A stretch of 32,860 nt of DNA from Liquorilactobacillus vini DSM 20605 (GCF_000255495.1 NZ_AHYZ01000050.1:1-32860); one strand, 5' to 3'. Counted from the first letter of the stretch, positions 11,494 through 20,282 are shown. The notes: generated from the letters alone by a model not told the origin. Numbers and translations are program-made.

Positions 11494-12918
11494 ATGGAAG
11501 TAAAAAAACTTAATTTGATTGAATTAATTGGTCTAGTTGTGGGGTCAATTATTGGTGGTGGAATATTTAATCTTATGAGTGACATGTCAAGATCTGCTTC
11601 AGCTGGGTCGCAAATTATTGGTTGGATTATTACAGCAATTGGCATGATTTCATTAGCTCTGAGTTTTCAAAACTTGAATATGAAGCGCCCTGATTTAGAT
11701 GCTGGAATTTATAGTTATGCAGAAGCAGGATTTGGAAAATATATGGGATTTAATTCAGCATGGGGCTACTGGATTTCTGCCTGGTTGGGAAACGTGGGAT
11801 ATGCAACATTATTAATGAGTTCTGTTGGATATTTTTTCCCAATCTTTGGAAGTGGTCAAAATATTTATTCAATCATAGTAGCCTCGTTAATACTCTGGAT
11901 CTGTCATTTCTTGATTTTGCAAGGTATAAAATCGGCTTCTTTTGTAAATACAATTTTAACAGTTGCTAAATTGATCCCAATTGGAGTTTTTCTAGTTATC
12001 ATGCTAATTTCTTTTAAATTAGGCATTTTTACAGTGGATTTTTGGGGAACTGTATCGCAAAATTTTGAATTAAAACCGGTCATGTCTCAAGTGAAAGGCA
12101 CAATGCTGGTAACTGTTTGGGTCTTTATTGGTATTGAAGGAGCAGTCTTATTCTCAGGTCAAGCCAAAAAAAGATCAGATGTTGGGAAAGCAACTATCTT
12201 TGGAATTATTACGGTCATCCTGATTTACATGTTAGTTACTTTGCTTTCATTAGGCGTAATGAATGGAGCTGAGTTATCCAAGCTTCGGCAACCTTCAATG
12301 GCATATTTATTAGAGTCAGTTGTCGGTAAATGGGGAGCAGTTTTGGTTAATCTAGGCTTAATTGTTTCAGTGGTTGGTGCCTGGCTTTCATGGACAATGT
12401 TTGCCGGACAATTGCCTTATGAAGCTGCTAAAAATGGCACATTTCCGAAATTTTTTGCTAAAGAGAATAAAAATGGAGCACCAATTAATTCACTATTATT
12501 AACCAATGTTTTAATTCAAATTTTCTTCTTTACTTTTCTAATTTCAAGCCGAGCTTATAATTTCTTTTATTCCCTTGCAAGTTCTGCAATATTAATTCCA
12601 TATGCTTTTTCAGGTTTTTACCAACTGAAATTTTCACTGAGTGAGGATAATAAGGCTGAAGGAAAACCAAAAAATATAATTATTGGCGTAGTTGCAAGTG
12701 TTTATGCGTGCTGGTTGATTTATGCAGCTGGGTTAAAATATTTACTTTTAACAACATTGCTTTTTGCACCGGGAATAATTTTTTATTATCAATTGCAAAG
12801 AAAAGATAACAAAGCTGAGAAAACATTTAGTAAAATCGAACTGGGAATTGCAGCTTTAATAGTTATATGTGCAATATATGCACTTTATCAAATATTAATT
12901 GGGAAAATAACTTTTTAA
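11494..12918 (+). CDS. arcD: Arginine/ornithine antiporter
   Basis: This is an integral membrane exchanger that brings in arginine and exports ornithine, needing no net energy. The 474-residue protein has about 12-13 hydrophobic segments. The N-terminal APC-type motif GSIIGGGIFN lies in the first membrane helix, followed by SAGSQIIGWII, and WVFIGIEGAV occurs further on, as in the basic amino acid/polyamine antiporter branch (ArcD/LysI). Position directly after arcABC supports arginine/ornithine exchange over other substrates. AAAGGAGGT precedes the ATG by about ten bases. The coding sequence is markedly AT-rich. A terminator-like hairpin lies just upstream, so its level may differ from arcAB. 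Confidence 0.93.
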   Translation: MEVKKLNLIELIGLVVGSIIGGGIFNLMSDMSRSASAGSQIIGWIITAIGMISLALSFQNLNMKRPDLDAGIYSYAEAGFGKYMGFNSAWGYWISAWLGNVGYATLLMSSVGYFFPIFGSGQNIYSIIVASLILWICHFLILQGIKSASFVNTILTVAKLIPIGVFLVIMLISFKLGIFTVDFWGTVSQNFELKPVMSQVKGTMLVTVWVFIGIEGAVLFSGQAKKRSDVGKATIFGIITVILIYMLVTLLSLGVMNGAELSKLRQPSMAYLLESVVGKWGAVLVNLGLIVSVVGAWLSWTMFAGQLPYEAAKNGTFPKFFAKENKNGAPINSLLLTNVLIQIFFFTFLISSRAYNFFYSLASSAILIPYAFSGFYQLKFSLSEDNKAEGKPKNIIIGVVASVYACWLIYAAGLKYLLLTTLLFAPGIIFYYQLQRKDNKAEKTFSKIELGIAALIVICAIYALYQILIGKITF

Positions 12919-12934
12919 TTAGGGGGTAATTAAT

Positions 12935-13399
12935 TTGGAAAATGATAAAAGGAGAAAATTAATCCAACTTCTAATTAACAAGAAGAAGATCTCTACACAG
13001 CAGGAACTGATTGAGCAGTTAAAGGAAAATGGCGTCGAAGTAACTCAGGCAACAATATCAAGAGATATTCGATCCTTAAATATAGTAAAAAAAAGGGACG
13101 ATAAAGGGTTAATTTATTATGCCCAAGCACAAGTATCAAAGGAAAATATGATTTGGAAATTCTATGAAACAGTTGAGCAATATGTCTATAATGTTCAAAG
13201 AATTGAATATATAAATGTTATTCATACGGTTCCTAATTTTGCTAATGTTTTGACTGCATTGCTTGATAGTTTAGAAATTCCTGAAGTTACAGGCAGTGTC
13301 GCGGGGTATGATACGATTATGATTATCAGTTCAAGCATTGATGATGCTATGGTTGTAGAAAAGTTATTTGAGGATCACATTGATGCAAGTTTAAAATGA
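12935..13399 (+). CDS. argR: Arginine repressor family regulator
   Basis: This is a DNA-binding regulator of the ArgR/AhrC family, normally a hexamer that senses arginine. The 154-residue protein has the N-terminal winged helix (1-70) with TQATISRDIRSLNI, the family's recognition-helix signature, and a C-terminal oligomerisation and effector domain with GSVAGYDTIMII. In classical ArgR this motif reads GTIAGDDT and both aspartates contact arginine. Here the first is Tyr, so effector binding may be altered. The start is TTG at 12935 after AGGGGG, and the next in-frame ATG would remove the DNA-binding domain. As an arc-cluster gene it most likely controls the cluster through the palindrome and TNTGNAT half-sites before arcA. 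Confidence 0.92.
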   Translation: MENDKRRKLIQLLINKKKISTQQELIEQLKENGVEVTQATISRDIRSLNIVKKRDDKGLIYYAQAQVSKENMIWKFYETVEQYVYNVQRIEYINVIHTVPNFANVLTALLDSLEIPEVTGSVAGYDTIMIISSSIDDAMVVEKLFEDHIDASLK

Positions 13400-13449
13400 T
13401 TTTTCTTGATGTAATATTTAATAATAACACTCACGGGAAGTAATGAATT

Positions 13450-13887
13450 ATGAAAAATTTTGAACGGTCTTGCGTGATTATCAAACCGGATAGTGTTGAA
13501 AAAAGATTAATCGGCAAAATTTTAGAAAAAATTGAAAATACTTCATTTAATCTAGAAAGTATGGAATTGACCTATGCATCTGAAAGACAGTTAGTTGAAC
13601 ATTATAAAAATTTAAAGAATAGAGAGTTTTTTAGAGATTTAATAAAGTATATGTTATCAGGACCAATAATTGTATTAAGGGTCTCTGGTGATAATGCAAT
13701 TGATGAATTGCATAAACTAGCAGGAAATACAGATCCAAATTTGGCACAGCCGGAAACCATAAGAGGAAATTTATCAGTGTATGGTGGCGATAAGATGCAT
13801 AATTTTATTCATACTTCCGATTCTAAACAAAATGCTATTAATGAATTGAATATTTGGTTTGATGAAGATAGACCTTGTAACTTGTAA
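13450..13887 (+). CDS. ndk: Nucleoside diphosphate kinase-like protein
   Basis: Ndk moves the gamma phosphate from ATP to nucleoside diphosphates through a phospho-histidine. The 145-residue protein (normal range about 130-155) aligns by eye over its whole length: VIIKPDSV with the conserved Lys near the start, YKNLKNREFF, MLSGPIIVL, ETIRGN, and NFIHTSDS with the active His121. Two positions are unusual. The family Arg in 'R..xG.T.P' is His88, and the glycine after the active His is Thr. The gene lies 50 bases after argR and 32 before a permease inside the ADI cluster, an odd place for ndk. It may serve that cluster or have changed function. The ribosome-binding site (GGGAAG) is weak. Confidence 0.85.
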   Translation: MKNFERSCVIIKPDSVEKRLIGKILEKIENTSFNLESMELTYASERQLVEHYKNLKNREFFRDLIKYMLSGPIIVLRVSGDNAIDELHKLAGNTDPNLAQPETIRGNLSVYGGDKMHNFIHTSDSKQNAINELNIWFDEDRPCNL

Positions 13888-13919
13888 AATTAATAAATTA
13901 TTGGAAGGTGTATCTGGAT

Positions 13920-15368
13920 ATGAAGGAAGACACAGTTCCAAAAATTAATAGTAAGAATCATGTTAAAAGAGTTTTAAAGACAAGACACTTATCTATGATT
14001 GCTTTAGGTGGAAGCATTGGAACAGGATTGTTTGTTGCTAGTGGACTTACAATTAGTTCAGCAGGACCAGGAGGAGCTTTAGTTGCTTATATCTCAGTTG
14101 GTATTATGGTATATTTTTTAATGACTAGTCTTGGTGAGATGGCTACATATATGCCAATTAGTGGATCATTTGCTTCTTATGCTGGAAAATTTGTTGATCC
14201 TGCATTAGGATTTGCATTGGGCTGGAATTATTGGCTTAACTGGGTAATAACCTTGGCAGTAGATATTACTACCGTTAGCATAATAATCAAATTTTGGTTA
14301 CCTAATAGTCCTACTTGGATTTTTAGTTTGTTGGCTTTAGGAGTAATGTTTGTTATCAATATTATCTCTGCTCGTTCTTTTGCAGAAACTGAGTATTGGT
14401 TATCGCTGATTAAAATTTTGGTTATACTGATTTTTATATTTTTAGGTTTTCTGATGATTTTTGGAAAATTAAAACAACCATTTACAGGAATGCAAAATTT
14501 TACTTATAAAAAAGCTCCATTTTTGGGTCTTTTACCAATGCTGGGGGCATTTTCAACAGCTGCTTTTTCGTTTCAGGGAACGGAACTTATTGGAATAACG
14601 GCTGGTGAATCAGATAATCCGGAAGAAAGTATACCTAAAGCAACAAAGCAAATTTTCTGGAGAATTCTATTATTTTATATCTTGTCAATTTTCGTGATTT
14701 CATGTTTAATTCCATATGATAGTCCTTTCTTATTAGGATCAAGCACTAAAGATATTGCAATAAGCCCATTTACATTAGTCTTTAAACAATCAGGTTTAAA
14801 TTCGGCAGCAAGTATAATGAATTTTGTGATTTTAATATCGGTTTTATCATCAGCTAATTCCGGTATTTATGCAGCAACTCGGATGCTTTACTCACTTTCA
14901 TATCATGAAGGAGCGCTATCAATCTTTATAAGAACAAATAAACGAGGTGTGCCAAGTTTAGCTTTGTTTGTAACAACATTTATCGGATTATTAATCTTCT
15001 TTATGAATTTTTTTGAAGTAAGAATTTATGATTTTTTGGTTACTGCTAGTGGTTTAACAGGATTTATTGCCTGGTTGGGAATTTCTATCTCACATTTGCG
15101 CTTTAGAATGGTATTAAAGAAAAAAAATATACCATTAAATAGTTTAAAATACCGTGCTAAGTTTTTTCCTTTGGGACCAATTTTGTCAACTCTAATTTGT
15201 ATTATGATTATTTTAGAAAAAGGAGTTGAACTGACAATTGATTTTAATTGGTATGAGCTTCTGATTACGTACTCTTGCATACCAATATTTTTAATTCTGT
15301 TTTTAGGATACAAGTTAAAACATCATACAAAGTTGATACCTCTGAATGATGTTAATATAAAAAAATAA
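13920..15368 (+). CDS. Amino acid permease (LysP-like, AAT branch of the APC superfamily)
   Basis: This is a secondary transporter with 12 predicted membrane segments and 482 residues. The N-terminal signature RHLSMIALGGSIGTGLFVASG and LGEMATYMPISGSFASYA are typical of the AAT branch, which includes LysP and other proton-coupled amino acid importers. FQGTELIGITAGESDNPE is another conserved segment. I chose ATG at 13920, with GGAAGG upstream, over the GTG at 13908 that overlaps this site. The location at the end of the ADI cluster suggests import of arginine, lysine, ornithine or a related amino acid, but specificity cannot be read from sequence. It is one of the most AT-rich genes in the window and is followed by a terminator. 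Confidence 0.88.
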   Translation: MKEDTVPKINSKNHVKRVLKTRHLSMIALGGSIGTGLFVASGLTISSAGPGGALVAYISVGIMVYFLMTSLGEMATYMPISGSFASYAGKFVDPALGFALGWNYWLNWVITLAVDITTVSIIIKFWLPNSPTWIFSLLALGVMFVINIISARSFAETEYWLSLIKILVILIFIFLGFLMIFGKLKQPFTGMQNFTYKKAPFLGLLPMLGAFSTAAFSFQGTELIGITAGESDNPEESIPKATKQIFWRILLFYILSIFVISCLIPYDSPFLLGSSTKDIAISPFTLVFKQSGLNSAASIMNFVILISVLSSANSGIYAATRMLYSLSYHEGALSIFIRTNKRGVPSLALFVTTFIGLLIFFMNFFEVRIYDFLVTASGLTGFIAWLGISISHLRFRMVLKKKNIPLNSLKYRAKFFPLGPILSTLICIMIILEKGVELTIDFNWYELLITYSCIPIFLILFLGYKLKHHTKLIPLNDVNIKK

Positions 15369-15381
15369 GAAAGTTTATCAA

Positions 15382-15427
15382 AAAGATAGAGCTAATATTG
15401 TTTTAAATATTGGTTCTATTTTTATTT
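15382..15427 (+). terminator. Terminator of the arc cluster
   Basis: An 18-base stem (15382-15399 with 15406-15423, including three G-U pairs) and a six-base loop are followed by a T-rich tract. It begins 13 bases after the permease stop and marks the end of the AT-rich ADI block. The rest of the gap up to 15596 is AT-rich and holds only the putative promoter listed next. Confidence 0.85.
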
Positions 15428-15540
15428 TAAAAAAATCAGCAAATAGAAAAAGTTAATTTAGAGAGTCTTTGATTTTAGAGAACAAAATTGATGAGGCTCT
15501 TTAATCTGTAGAAAATATCTCAAAAAATAATAATTAACTG

Positions 15541-15569
15541 TTTGTTTTTGCGCTTAAAAGATTTACAAT
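15541..15569 (+). promoter_or_regulatory. Possible promoter of the tyrosine phosphatase gene
   Basis: TACAAT at 15564-15569 could be a -10. TTGTTT (15542-15547, 16-base spacer) is the best -35 and is a poor match. It is placed 27 bases before the start codon. Confidence 0.35.
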
Positions 15570-15596
15570 AATTTTGAAGTAAAGGAGTGGATCAAT

Positions 15597-16376
15597 ATGC
15601 ATTCAGAAAGACTTTTACCAGTCGCGGGCAGCGTTAATTTACGTGAATTAGGTGGATATCCAACCCATGATGGTCAAATGGTTCGCTGGCAAAAAATTTT
15701 ACGTGCTGGTGACTTAAGCCACCTTACACGTTATGGCCGTTTTCAATTAGCACATTATGGCCTGAAGTATGATATTGATTTACGTTCACCGCGTGAAAGA
15801 AATTATGCTCCTGACAAGATTCCAGAGCAAGCAGTCTTTCGGTCTTATCCGGTTTATCCAACTGATGACCAAGAAGATGATGGAGATCTGCCGCTTATTG
15901 AACTTCAAGCTCAAAGTCAGGCAACACTAGAAACTGATCCTTACCAGCTGATGGTTTTTGATTCCCATTCACAATTAGCTTTCCGTTGTTTATTTAAAGA
16001 TCTACTGGCCAATGATCAACCAAAGCAGTCATTGTTGTTTCATTGTGCAGCTGGTAAGGATCGGACTGGAATCGCCAGTTTTTTGATTCTTTCAGCTTTA
16101 GGAGTAGATTATCAAATAATTCGTCAAGATTATTTATTGACTAATATTATCTATTCTGCTGCCGATCAGGATCAATTGCGAAAGAAGCTGAAGAACAAAA
16201 ATGCCGCTGAGTTTATTAATCGAATGAATGCTTCGTTTTCGGTCTTAGGTGAGGAGTTAGATCAGGTTCAAGCGGCCATTGTTGAAAAATATAGGACGAT
16301 CGATCAATATTTACAGACTGTCATGCAGTTAAGTGAAGGTGATCTTGATTTATTGCGGAAAATTTATTTAGAATAA
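15597..16376 (+). CDS. Tyrosine-protein phosphatase / phosphoinositide phosphatase-like (IphP/PtpB family)
   Basis: This 259-residue cytoplasmic protein has the CX5R phosphatase loop as HCAAGKDRTG (Cys150, Arg156). It also has the N-terminal NLRELGGYPT and RAGDLSHLT segments typical of the bacterial Tyr_phosphatase_3 group, which includes dual-specificity and lipid phosphatases. Asp61, in the YDIDLRSPRER stretch, is also typical. No signal peptide is seen, unlike some secreted IphP relatives. AAGGAG lies about eight bases before the ATG. It is followed by a P-type ATPase after 53 bases, so the two may share a transcript. The substrate (protein phosphotyrosine or a phospholipid) cannot be decided. 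Confidence 0.88.
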   Translation: MHSERLLPVAGSVNLRELGGYPTHDGQMVRWQKILRAGDLSHLTRYGRFQLAHYGLKYDIDLRSPRERNYAPDKIPEQAVFRSYPVYPTDDQEDDGDLPLIELQAQSQATLETDPYQLMVFDSHSQLAFRCLFKDLLANDQPKQSLLFHCAAGKDRTGIASFLILSALGVDYQIIRQDYLLTNIIYSAADQDQLRKKLKNKNAAEFINRMNASFSVLGEELDQVQAAIVEKYRTIDQYLQTVMQLSEGDLDLLRKIYLE

Positions 16377-16429
16377 TTTACCGTAGTAAGGTTTTGACGT
16401 AAGTGTTTGTAAGGAAGAAGTGATTTGAG

Positions 16430-19180
16430 ATGAAAGATGATCAAGGAAAAGCTCAAATATACGCACAAAAGGATCTTACGGAATTATTTCAAGAGTTGGC
16501 TTCTAGTCCAACTGGTTTAACAGCACAAGTTGCTGCGGATCGATTACAAAAAAATGGTTTAAATACGATTCAAAAAATTAAGCGTCAGCCTGAATGGCAG
16601 AACTTTTTAAAAAATTTTATTAGTTTAATGGCTTGTCTATTGTGGGTCAGCGGCCTGATCGCAATTTTTTCTGGCACGACTGAACTAGGAATTGCAATTT
16701 GGTGTGTGAATGTGATTAATGGCTTATTTAGTTATTATCAACAGCATGCTGCACAAAAGGCTACCGATTCAATGCTTAAAATGTTGCCAAATTATACGCA
16801 AGTCATCCGTGATGGCAAGCAGCAGCAAATTGATGCTAGTCAGATAGTTGTCGGAGATGTGTTTTTACTGAGTGCTGGTGATTCAATACCAGCAGATGCG
16901 CGATTATTGGAAACTAATTCCCTGCAGATCGATGAATCAGCATTAACTGGTGAATCTGTACCAGCAACTAAGGATGCCGTTTATCAGGGCTCAGATTCTG
17001 ATCAATTATCGGTCAATAATTTAGTTTATGCTGGTACATCAGCTGTTAATGGTTCGGCTAAAGCAATTGTTTTTGCGACTGGCATGCAAACTGAATTTGG
17101 CAAAATTGCACAGCTGACGCATCAACAAAAAAAGACTATCAGTCCATTACAGTTAGAATTAAATCGGCTGACCAAGCAATTGTCAATCATTGCTCTCTCG
17201 ATTGGGGCGGCTTTTTTCGTGGCATCGATCTTTTTCGTACATTATCCGCCAGCACAGGCCTTTATCTTTGCCTTAGGGATGATCGTTGCATTTATTCCTG
17301 AAGGATTATTGCCAACAGTTACCTTGTCTTTAGCACAGGGAGTTCGGCGAATGGCGCAAAAACACGCTTTGGTCAAAGAACTTAACAGCATTGAAACCCT
17401 GGGTGAAGCAACGGTAATTTGTTCTGATAAAACTGGGACGCTGACCCAAAATCAGATGACGATCAATCATCTTTGGACTCCAGAACATGATTATCAGCTA
17501 ACAGGTGAAGGTTATGAGGTTAATGGTCAGATCATGTTAGACCAGCAGTCAGCTGATTTGACAGATCCTGATTTGCAGCAAATGCTCAAAATTATGGCTT
17601 TGGATAATGATGCTAAGTTGCAAACTAGTTTTGATCAGCAAGGGCAGACTTTAGGTACACCAACGGAAAGGGCATTATTGATTGCTGCTTTAAAGTCAAA
17701 GTTAAATTTGCAGCAATTGGCTGAAAAATTGCCAAAACTTCAAACCTTTCCTTTTGATTCAATCAGGAAAAGAATGTCGACCGTTCATCAACTGGGTTCA
17801 CAGTGGCAATTAGTATTAGTCAAAGGTGCTTTAAGTGAAACACTGCCATTATGCAGCCAAATTCAATTAAATGGTCAAGTTAAGTCATTAACCACCGAGC
17901 TACGGCAACAGATTTTAGCAGCTAATGCGCAGTATGCGGCTCAGGGATTACGTTCTTTGTGTTTAGCATATAAGAAAATTTCTAGTTCGCAGCAGCAATT
18001 GGATTTAACTGAAGCTGAAAGCAATTTAATTTTTGTCGGCTTAGCAGTCATGATGGATCCGCCAAGGCCAGAAGTCTATCAGGCAGTTCAAAAATGCCAT
18101 CAAGCTAAGATTAAAATCATCATGGTGACCGGTGACAGCCCCCTGACAGCTAAGGCCGTTGCGGTCAAAATTGGAATCACGGGACCAAATCCGCGCGTTG
18201 TAACTGGTGAGCAACTGGAAAAAATGTCAGCAACACAGTTAAAAGAAGTTTTAAAAGGTGATGTGATTTTTGCCCGGGTTGCGCCGGAACATAAATATCG
18301 AATTGTGTCTAGTTTGCAACAGTGTGGGCACGTTGTTGCATCGACTGGTGATGGCGTCAATGATGCACCAGCTTTAAAAAAAGCAGATATTGGTGTTGCA
18401 ATGGGAAAATTAGGCACCGATGTAGCTAAAGATGCTGCTGATATGATTTTGACTGATGATAACTTTGCTTCGATTGTTGCAGCAATTGAGGAGGGAAGAG
18501 CAGTTTACAGCAATATCCAAAAATTCTTGCTGTATATTTTAAATTCCAATGTACCAGAAGCATTTCCTTCCGCTTTATTTCTTTTTAGTGGCGGGTTGAT
18601 TCCGCTGCCGTTGACGGTCATGCAGATTTTAACAGTTGATTTAGGAACCGATATGTTGCCGGCTTTAGGCTTAGGCGCAGAGCGAGCCGAACCGGATGTG
18701 ATGCAGAAACCACCACGTTCTCGCCAATCACACCTGTTAAAGAAGTCTTTGATTTGGCGGGCTTTTGGTTGGTATGGCTTGTTAGCTAGTTTAATTTCGA
18801 CTTTTGCTTATTTCTATACCAATTATGTTTCTGGCTGGCCGAATAAGGCTTTAGCTGCTAACGGTTCAGTTTATCTTGAAGCAACGACGATGACTTTAGC
18901 CGCGATTGTTTTTTGCCAGATTGCTGCCGTTTTAAATTGCCGAACAGAAAACATGTCGGTTTTCAAAATTGGTCTTTTCAGTAACCATCAGATTTGGATT
19001 GGAATCATCTTTGAAATCTTATTATTAAATATTTTGATTTATTTACCTTTCTTACAAGGGATCTTTAACACTACCGCAATCGGTCTCAAAGAATGGTTAT
19101 TTTTAGTTGCGATTCCAATCCCAATTTTTTTATTAGAGGAATTACGGAAGCTTATCAATCGACACTGGCAACGAACTTAA
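16430..19180 (+). CDS. P-type cation-transporting ATPase, type II (Na,K-ATPase-like motifs)
   Basis: This is a membrane ATP-driven cation pump of 916 residues with an N-terminal cation-ATPase domain. All catalytic motifs are present: TGES (173-176, actuator), DKTGTLT with phosphorylated Asp333, KGA (465-467), TGD (567-569) and GDGVNDAP (640-647). In the ion-binding helices, PEGLLPTVT (about 290) and VDLGTDMLPALGLG (from 736) resemble the Na,K-/H,K-ATPase branch (P2C; 'PEGLLATVT', 'IDLGTDMVPA') more than the Ca or heavy-metal branches. The C-terminus has four further membrane segments. No beta subunit gene is nearby. It lies between a phosphatase and an esterase gene, 15 bases before the latter. 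The ion (Na+, K+, H+ or Ca2+) is unknown. Confidence 0.93.
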   Translation: MKDDQGKAQIYAQKDLTELFQELASSPTGLTAQVAADRLQKNGLNTIQKIKRQPEWQNFLKNFISLMACLLWVSGLIAIFSGTTELGIAIWCVNVINGLFSYYQQHAAQKATDSMLKMLPNYTQVIRDGKQQQIDASQIVVGDVFLLSAGDSIPADARLLETNSLQIDESALTGESVPATKDAVYQGSDSDQLSVNNLVYAGTSAVNGSAKAIVFATGMQTEFGKIAQLTHQQKKTISPLQLELNRLTKQLSIIALSIGAAFFVASIFFVHYPPAQAFIFALGMIVAFIPEGLLPTVTLSLAQGVRRMAQKHALVKELNSIETLGEATVICSDKTGTLTQNQMTINHLWTPEHDYQLTGEGYEVNGQIMLDQQSADLTDPDLQQMLKIMALDNDAKLQTSFDQQGQTLGTPTERALLIAALKSKLNLQQLAEKLPKLQTFPFDSIRKRMSTVHQLGSQWQLVLVKGALSETLPLCSQIQLNGQVKSLTTELRQQILAANAQYAAQGLRSLCLAYKKISSSQQQLDLTEAESNLIFVGLAVMMDPPRPEVYQAVQKCHQAKIKIIMVTGDSPLTAKAVAVKIGITGPNPRVVTGEQLEKMSATQLKEVLKGDVIFARVAPEHKYRIVSSLQQCGHVVASTGDGVNDAPALKKADIGVAMGKLGTDVAKDAADMILTDDNFASIVAAIEEGRAVYSNIQKFLLYILNSNVPEAFPSALFLFSGGLIPLPLTVMQILTVDLGTDMLPALGLGAERAEPDVMQKPPRSRQSHLLKKSLIWRAFGWYGLLASLISTFAYFYTNYVSGWPNKALAANGSVYLEATTMTLAAIVFCQIAAVLNCRTENMSVFKIGLFSNHQIWIGIIFEILLLNILIYLPFLQGIFNTTAIGLKEWLFLVAIPIPIFLLEELRKLINRHWQRT

Positions 19181-19195
19181 TCAAAGGAGCATGTT

Positions 19196-20086
19196 ATGAT
19201 TACTAAAAGCTTACAGGAAAAAATTAGTACTGCCCGGAGAGCCTGGAAAAAGGGAGACGATCAGCGGGATGCAGGCTTGACCAAGCAAGTCAGCGGAATC
19301 AAGCGTTTTGATAATTTAGTTTATGGTCCGGCTGGTCAATGGAATTTGGCTGATATTTACCGGCTGGATAATGAAAGAACCTTGCCAGTGATCGTTAACA
19401 TTCATGGAGGCGGCTGGTTTTATGGCACTAAAGAAACTTATCAATTTTACTGCTTAACCTTGGCTCAAAGTGGCTTTGCAGTGGTAAACTTTAATTATCG
19501 TTTGGCTCCAGAAACACCATATCCAGGTGCAATTCAAGATGTTGTTCGATTAATGAGCTGGTTGGCGTACAACAAGACAAGCTATCATTTGGATTTGAAT
19601 AATGTTTATTTGGTTGGTGACAGCGCTGGTGGTCAATTGACAGAGCAATATTTAGCGATTGACAGTAATCCAGTGTATCGTCAGCTTTGTGGTTTTTCGC
19701 GACCGCTGTTAAAAATTAGAGCGGCTGCACTAAATTGCGGTGTTTATTTTTTGCCTGAGGCGCATTTTCAACCAGATGATTTAGAAACAGCCTATTTTCA
19801 GCCAGCGTTAGTTGCCAAGTATCGGCGGCAGCTTGAAGTCGAAAAATATTTAACAACCGCGTTACCACCAATTTTTCTGATGACTGCTAATCAGGATTTT
19901 TTACGTGAAAAAACAGTGCAATTAGATCAATGGCTAAATAAGAATCAAATTGTCCATTGCTTCAAACTTTATGGTGACACGCAGCAACCACGTTTTCATG
20001 ATTTTCAGATCAATCAAAAAGATCAAATTGCTACGCAGTGCAATCAAGCTGAAATTGCATTTTTTAAAACTTATTTGCTTAAATAA
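19196..20086 (+). CDS. Alpha/beta hydrolase, hormone-sensitive-lipase-type esterase
   Basis: This cytoplasmic carboxylesterase of 296 residues has the oxyanion motif HGGGW (70-74), nucleophile elbow GDSAGG (Ser143), and probable catalytic Asp234 (TANQDF) and His268 (RFHDF). This set is typical of the HSL/BD-FAE group that cleaves short-chain esters. YRLAPETPYPGAIQD is also characteristic. AAAGGAGC precedes the ATG at 19196, and an out-of-frame ATG at 19191 runs into a stop at once. The gene follows the ATPase gene by 15 bases, so they are probably co-transcribed, with no clear functional link. No terminator was recognised behind it. Confidence 0.9.
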   Translation: MITKSLQEKISTARRAWKKGDDQRDAGLTKQVSGIKRFDNLVYGPAGQWNLADIYRLDNERTLPVIVNIHGGGWFYGTKETYQFYCLTLAQSGFAVVNFNYRLAPETPYPGAIQDVVRLMSWLAYNKTSYHLDLNNVYLVGDSAGGQLTEQYLAIDSNPVYRQLCGFSRPLLKIRAAALNCGVYFLPEAHFQPDDLETAYFQPALVAKYRRQLEVEKYLTTALPPIFLMTANQDFLREKTVQLDQWLNKNQIVHCFKLYGDTQQPRFHDFQINQKDQIATQCNQAEIAFFKTYLLK

Positions 20087-20165
20087 TGCTAATTTTTTAG
20101 CTTGTAGTAATTTTCATTTTAAAGACTTTTTGATGAAATTATGTATTTATAAAACTTTTAAATCT

Positions 20166-20179
20166 TAAAAGCGCTTTTA
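20166..20179. promoter_or_regulatory. Perfect 14-base palindrome, cre-like, upstream of the lysR promoter
   Basis: TAAAAGCGCTTTTA is a perfect palindrome without spacer that ends four bases before the -35 hexamer of the lysR promoter. It fits about 12 of 14 positions of the catabolite-responsive element pattern, lacking the flanking TG and CA. A CcpA-type site is the simplest reading. A LysR-type site (T-N11-A) is less likely. Confidence 0.4.
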
Positions 20180-20183
20180 TTAG

Positions 20184-20213
20184 TTGATAGTTAACATGGT
20201 TTAGGGTTATGAT
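20184..20213 (+). promoter_or_regulatory. Promoter of the lysR-family gene
   Basis: TTGATA (20184-20189) and TATGAT (20208-20213) are separated by 18 bases, 70 bases upstream of the start codon. Both hexamers match the housekeeping consensus at five of six positions. Confidence 0.6.
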
Positions 20214-20282
20214 AAATGATAATATTTCTAATATATATGCCAAAAATATTTTTTTATTTATTTTTTTCAAGGGGAATTTGAA

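Noticed and set aside
19950..20168. A 72-codon open frame running out of the end of the esterase gene.
   Set aside because: It mostly overlaps the esterase in another frame, has no ribosome-binding site, and its tail is AT-rich spacer.
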